Origin: Agathobacter sp.
GTDB taxonomy: Bacteria > Bacillota > Clostridia > Lachnospirales > Lachnospiraceae
Direction of reading: 5' to 3'
DNA length: 64,000 nt
Assembly (NCBI GenBank): GCA_022769125.1
Contig: JALEKN010000060.1
Coordinates: forward strand, 1-64,000
The notes below the pieces were generated by a model. The model saw only the letters and a program-made list of their open reading frames with translations, was not told where the DNA came from and searched no databases. The translations under genes and the position numbers were made by a program. Of the stretch, positions 61,217 through 64,000 are shown in pieces (the stretch's first letter is position 1; every line of letters begins with the position of its first letter).

Positions 61217-61436
61217 TGTGATGGGTAACGGTACTTTTCTCTGTCAACCATCACATCTTACCGTTTTCGTGTAATGGCTAGCGACGTTTTTCCACGTCAA
61301 CCATCACACCTTACTGTTTTCATGTGATGGCTAGCGATGTTTTTCCACGTCAACCATCACATCTTACTGTTTTCGTGTGATGGCTAGCGACATTTTTCCA
61401 CGTCAGCCATCACACCTTACTGTTTTCGTGTGAATA
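61217..61436. repeat. 53-bp tandem repeat array, about 4 copies, hairpin-forming
   Basis: Units begin TGTGATGG (or TGTAATGG) at 61217, 61270, 61323, 61376 and 61429 (partial): exact 53-base period. Each full unit pairs TGTGATGGCT with an ARCCATCACA 19-20 bases on, and units 2-3 also have an inner GACG/CGTC-type pair. The fourth unit has AGCCATCACA matching GGCT, a compensating change. Homologous in stem and period to the array at 46635 but different between the stems. The flanks at 61166-61216 and 61437-61500 hold nothing else. Confidence 0.9.
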
Positions 61437-61500
61437 AAGTAAAATACGGAACATCCCCAAAAAGGGTATATGCTCCGTGTCTTTCCTGATCATATAAAAT

Positions 61501-62430
61501 TTACGCTTCCCGCCATTCCTTCAGCGCAGCCGAAAGCCTTCTGTCAATGTCTTTTCTGGTTGCCTCGCATTCGTTTGGATAGTCCTTTGTGGCTTTAAAT
61601 ACAAATCGCAGCACCAATTTAAGCCCTACCGGCAATGCCTTGCGAAGCAGGGATTCCGGAAGTACAAAATGAGTTCCGTGTTCATACACAAGCGGTACAT
61701 ACTCGCAGGTGTGCGGACGCTCCTTCAGGCTTTTGTCCATGCGGCGGATATACTTTCCCGCTTCCCAGAAGGAATCATCATCGGCTCCCACCAGAAACAG
61801 CTTTCCCTTTATATTCTCCACCTTGATCATTTCCTCTTCCGTATGCTCTCTTGCCTTCTCGGAATCGATAAACAAACAGGTGCTGCGCTCGATATCGCCG
61901 GAGCCTTTCGTCTCCTCCTCGACCTTCTGCCAATATACCGGATGCTCATACACAAACGGCATGTACGCGAGCGGCTTTCCTTCCCAGGAAAGGGTGGACG
62001 TGCCCGGAACGGGCCATTCTTTGCATCCGTCTTTTTCGCCCTGCTCGAAGCCCTGCCATACAAAATCGCTTGGGGTAAGTCCGAACGTCAGTGTAATATC
62101 CGGGAAAAGGGATGCTGCAACAAGCGAATCCATACCCGCCGTACTCATTCCCATTATTCCGACCTTGCAGTTTCCGTTGTTCATCAGCCATTTAATCGCT
62201 GTTTCAATCCGTTCCAACGGATAATTTACATGACTGTAATTTTTCTTACCGGGAGACATGCAAAGGGCATTCACACCATTTTTATGCAGCCACTTTGCGC
62301 CGCATTTTGCCATATAATCATTGGGATCATCTCCAAATAAACCAATGACAACGCAGTCTGAGCCTTTCGGATTCTCGTAGTAGGTTCCGTAAAAACCGTC
62401 TTTTTCGGTCTCGAAAAACTGTTTCTTCAT
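61501..62430 (-). CDS. acyl-CoA thioester hydrolase/BAAT-like alpha/beta hydrolase
   Basis: 309 aa from the ATG behind GGAGGAAG. The BAAT C-terminal type fold: CVVIGLFGDDPNDYMAKCGAKWL, LERIETAIKWLMNNGNCKVGIMGMSTAGMDSLVAASLFPDI (nucleophile Ser in GMSTAG), GKLFLVGADDDSFWEAGKYIRRM with the acid Asp, and VYEHGTHFVLPE with the catalytic His. The natural substrate is unknown; bacterial relatives may act on acyl thioesters or peptides. Confidence 0.8.
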   Translation of the reverse strand: MKKQFFETEKDGFYGTYYENPKGSDCVVIGLFGDDPNDYMAKCGAKWLHKNGVNALCMSPGKKNYSHVNYPLERIETAIKWLMNNGNCKVGIMGMSTAGMDSLVAASLFPDITLTFGLTPSDFVWQGFEQGEKDGCKEWPVPGTSTLSWEGKPLAYMPFVYEHPVYWQKVEEETKGSGDIERSTCLFIDSEKAREHTEEEMIKVENIKGKLFLVGADDDSFWEAGKYIRRMDKSLKERPHTCEYVPLVYEHGTHFVLPESLLRKALPVGLKLVLRFVFKATKDYPNECEATRKDIDRRLSAALKEWREA

Positions 62431-62576
62431 AGTTCTTCCTCCCCAGCTTCCATCATAGGATTCTTGCATCCTTATGTTAGCCAAGACTAACTATGTTGTC
62501 AACCTGTTCCAGCTTTTCTATAAAGAACTACGATGTTTTATACGACAATGAACGCGCAATATTCAAGTAAACTTAC

Positions 62577-62617
62577 AAAACGCAGGATGACGTAAACATT
62601 CCCTCATCCTGCGTTTC
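62577..62617 (-). terminator. terminator after the SGNH-like gene
   Basis: Stem ACGCAGGATGA / TCATCCTGCGT with a 13-base loop and TTTTG on the minus strand, about 90 bases beyond the gene's stop. The rest of 62431-62576 is unremarkable. Confidence 0.75.
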
Positions 62618-62683
62618 CTTTTATTTCTGCTTTTTTCTACTCTTTCCTTGCATTCATTCGTGATTCCTCATCACAAACCAATG

Positions 62684-62733
62684 GGCGCTCCTTGTGCCAA
62701 AGGGCTATGGGCGTGTCAAAAGGAACGTCCCCA
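62684..62733. repeat. GGGGACGTTCCTTTTG repeat, copy 3 (inverted)
   Basis: On the minus strand GTGGGGACGTTCCTTTTGAC, then GCCC, CCCTTTGGCAC and GAGCGCCCATTGG. It covers the last 29 bases of the SGNH-like coding region, so it supplies the final nine or so residues and the stop. Same core as the repeats at 51774 and 58241. Confidence 0.75.
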
Positions 62734-63967
62734 CGGTCTGCTGGATCGCGCGTGCCTGCTCGTCGGTGATTGCGCCGCCGGGCATCCCGGATGTATGGGA
62801 GACCGGGATACCCAATCCTTCCGGGCTTTCGCCAAAGACGTATGCGTATAACAGACATGCGGCAATATAATTTCCTATATTGTTCTGATGTCCATAGTCC
62901 CCGCCTTTCTCCGGCGATATGTATGGATTGATCGAAAGTCCGTATCGCTTTCTAAGCTCTGCGTATGCCAGGCAGACCGGCAGCATATCGGTATCTGCCC
63001 CAAGCTCATCTGCCATCTGCCGATACCACTTTGCATTCGCCTCCGCCATCATCTCTGATGTCATAGTCAGCGTGTATTCCTGCACATCCTTGCGGTAAAT
63101 GTCTCCAACATTTCCCTGTCTCCAAGGCTTCGGCCACATTCTCCGGAAAAATCCGTATTGATAAGCATGTGGCGCCCAGAGAAGCATTTGCCCGGCTTTT
63201 CCCTTTATCTTGCCGTGCAGCAGCTTCGCACCCTCAAGCATGAGTGGTCTTTGCTTATAATCGGTTGCCCCGATCCTGCTGGAACAGGTTTCGACAGCTT
63301 CATCGCTGTTTCCTGCCACGATAAAAAAGTCGTAATACTCATTTCCGTTTATCAGCTTTTCGCACTGCGCTGCCCGTTCTTCGCAGTCTTCCACCAGTCC
63401 GGCATAATGCGAGATCCCGGTTCCTCCCCAGTAGCTGTATGCCAGTCTGGCGTTCCAGCCACCCATTTTTGCCAGTTCCCGGAAATAGTAATAGGAGCTG
63501 TCCCACAGTCCTGTGAAGCTGTGTCCGCAAAATGCCATTTTCGGTCCTCTTGCGATAAAACGGATCGTTACCTCTACCGTATTGTCCTTAAGTAAAAAAG
63601 AAAGCTGCTTTTGCCATTTTTCATCGGGATCGGTGTCCTGCCATACCAGTGCATCATGCGGATCGCCATCATAAATTCCTGTTTCCTCATGGAAAAGGCT
63701 TGTATCTATCTTTTGAAGCTTCCCCTCATAATAGCCGAAGGATTGAAACTCCTGCCGCTTCGCCCCTGCGTTTTGCGGATATCGGCTCTCCGTCCATTCC
63801 GAAAAGCGCCCGATCGTATTTATATGATAAGAACGGCATCCCTGCTTTTCCGTGATCCGGACATCCAGATCATTCAGTTCAAAAGAATTTCCGTTGAAGA
63901 TCACAATACTGTTTTGCGGTTCGACCAATCTTACCTGCAATCCATAACATTTACTTTTTTCTGTCAT
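62705..63967 (-). CDS. SGNH-hydrolase-like protein (DUF4886-like)
   Basis: 420 aa, no signal peptide. The N-terminal part (about 1-135) is beta-rich. KMAFCGHSFTGLWDSSYYYFRELAKMGGWNARLAYSYWGGTG (about 140-185) fits the first block of SGNH-type hydrolases with the Ser in GHSF, FFIVAGNSDEAVE a middle block, and GGDYGHQNNIGNYIAACLLYAYVFGE (about 358-383) the Asp-x-x-His block. This pattern recalls DUF4886. The last residues, TVGTFLLTRP, are encoded by a dispersed repeat, so the native C terminus was changed or slightly cut. Substrate unknown. Confidence 0.65.
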   Translation of the reverse strand: MTEKSKCYGLQVRLVEPQNSIVIFNGNSFELNDLDVRITEKQGCRSYHINTIGRFSEWTESRYPQNAGAKRQEFQSFGYYEGKLQKIDTSLFHEETGIYDGDPHDALVWQDTDPDEKWQKQLSFLLKDNTVEVTIRFIARGPKMAFCGHSFTGLWDSSYYYFRELAKMGGWNARLAYSYWGGTGISHYAGLVEDCEERAAQCEKLINGNEYYDFFIVAGNSDEAVETCSSRIGATDYKQRPLMLEGAKLLHGKIKGKAGQMLLWAPHAYQYGFFRRMWPKPWRQGNVGDIYRKDVQEYTLTMTSEMMAEANAKWYRQMADELGADTDMLPVCLAYAELRKRYGLSINPYISPEKGGDYGHQNNIGNYIAACLLYAYVFGESPEGLGIPVSHTSGMPGGAITDEQARAIQQTVGTFLLTRP

Positions 63968-64000
63968 TTATTTAATGAATCCTACCTGCTTGCTGATAAT

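Noticed and set aside
61217-61436. CRISPR array
   Set aside because: Same reasons: tandem units with a constant period and no variable spacers.

Overview
The window comes from a low-to-mid GC, motile, Gram-positive gut anaerobe, most likely a Lachnospiraceae member (Roseburia, Agathobacter or Lachnospira-like). The evidence is a Clostridia-type flagellin with FliS, two sigma-D promoters, a clostridial Tad pilus locus with a Ser/Thr kinase and ParA-like partners, a DUF6240 protein, a type I c-di-GMP riboswitch, many LytTR/XRE regulators and hypCDE. No species marker is present, so the genus is an inference.

Region 1-8253 is the right part of an AT-rich mobile element that starts left of the window. 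It holds a small tyrosine recombinase facing a TnpC-like helper, then an operon of three larger tyrosine recombinases and a second TnpC-like helper. This is the Tn554 / 'recombinases in trio' layout. The element ends inside cpaF, the Tad pilus ATPase gene, cutting it at the conserved RMRPDRI motif, so the remaining Tad genes must lie beyond the element. Before the recombinases is about 1.1 kb of hairpin-rich, apparently noncoding DNA.

Region 8254-26000 is a surface, motility and envelope block. It carries prepilin peptidase, a CpaE/TadZ-like protein and the broken cpaF; fliS and flagellin (sigma-D promoter); mecA; a Ser/Thr kinase fused to a degenerate ParA-like domain, with a second degenerate ParA-like protein and a 47-aa protein; a GH18 hydrolase, a CwlD-like amidase and a large FliK-like DUF6240 protein (sigma-D promoter); a DUF1287 protein; and a hybrid histidine kinase behind a consensus promoter, a c-di-GMP-I riboswitch and a terminator.

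Region 26000-44300 holds regulators and housekeeping genes: a LytTR/DUF3021 pair; an XRE gene whose partner membrane gene is fused end-to-end to a truncated fic gene; an XRE-membrane protein; msrA; an acetyltransferase; a methyltransferase; glgB next to a TPR/ATPase with 24-aa repeats; an AI-2E family exporter; an aconitase-family hydratase; and a four-gene operon of a phosphatase, a coiled-coil protein and a two-component system.

Region 44295-64000 is accessory. It has a 555-bp near-perfect palindrome, tRNA-Pro(GGG), a run of GNAT acetyltransferases and small enzymes, hypCDE, a pseudouridine synthase, lipid hydrolases, an MFS transporter, a lone pilin and an acyltransferase. It is rich in gene remnants (chitosanase, GNATs, a methyltransferase with its SAM-binding segment deleted) and repeats: two arrays with the same 53-bp period and hairpin-forming units, and three copies of a GGGGACGTTCCTTTTG repeat, one of which supplies the end of a coding region.
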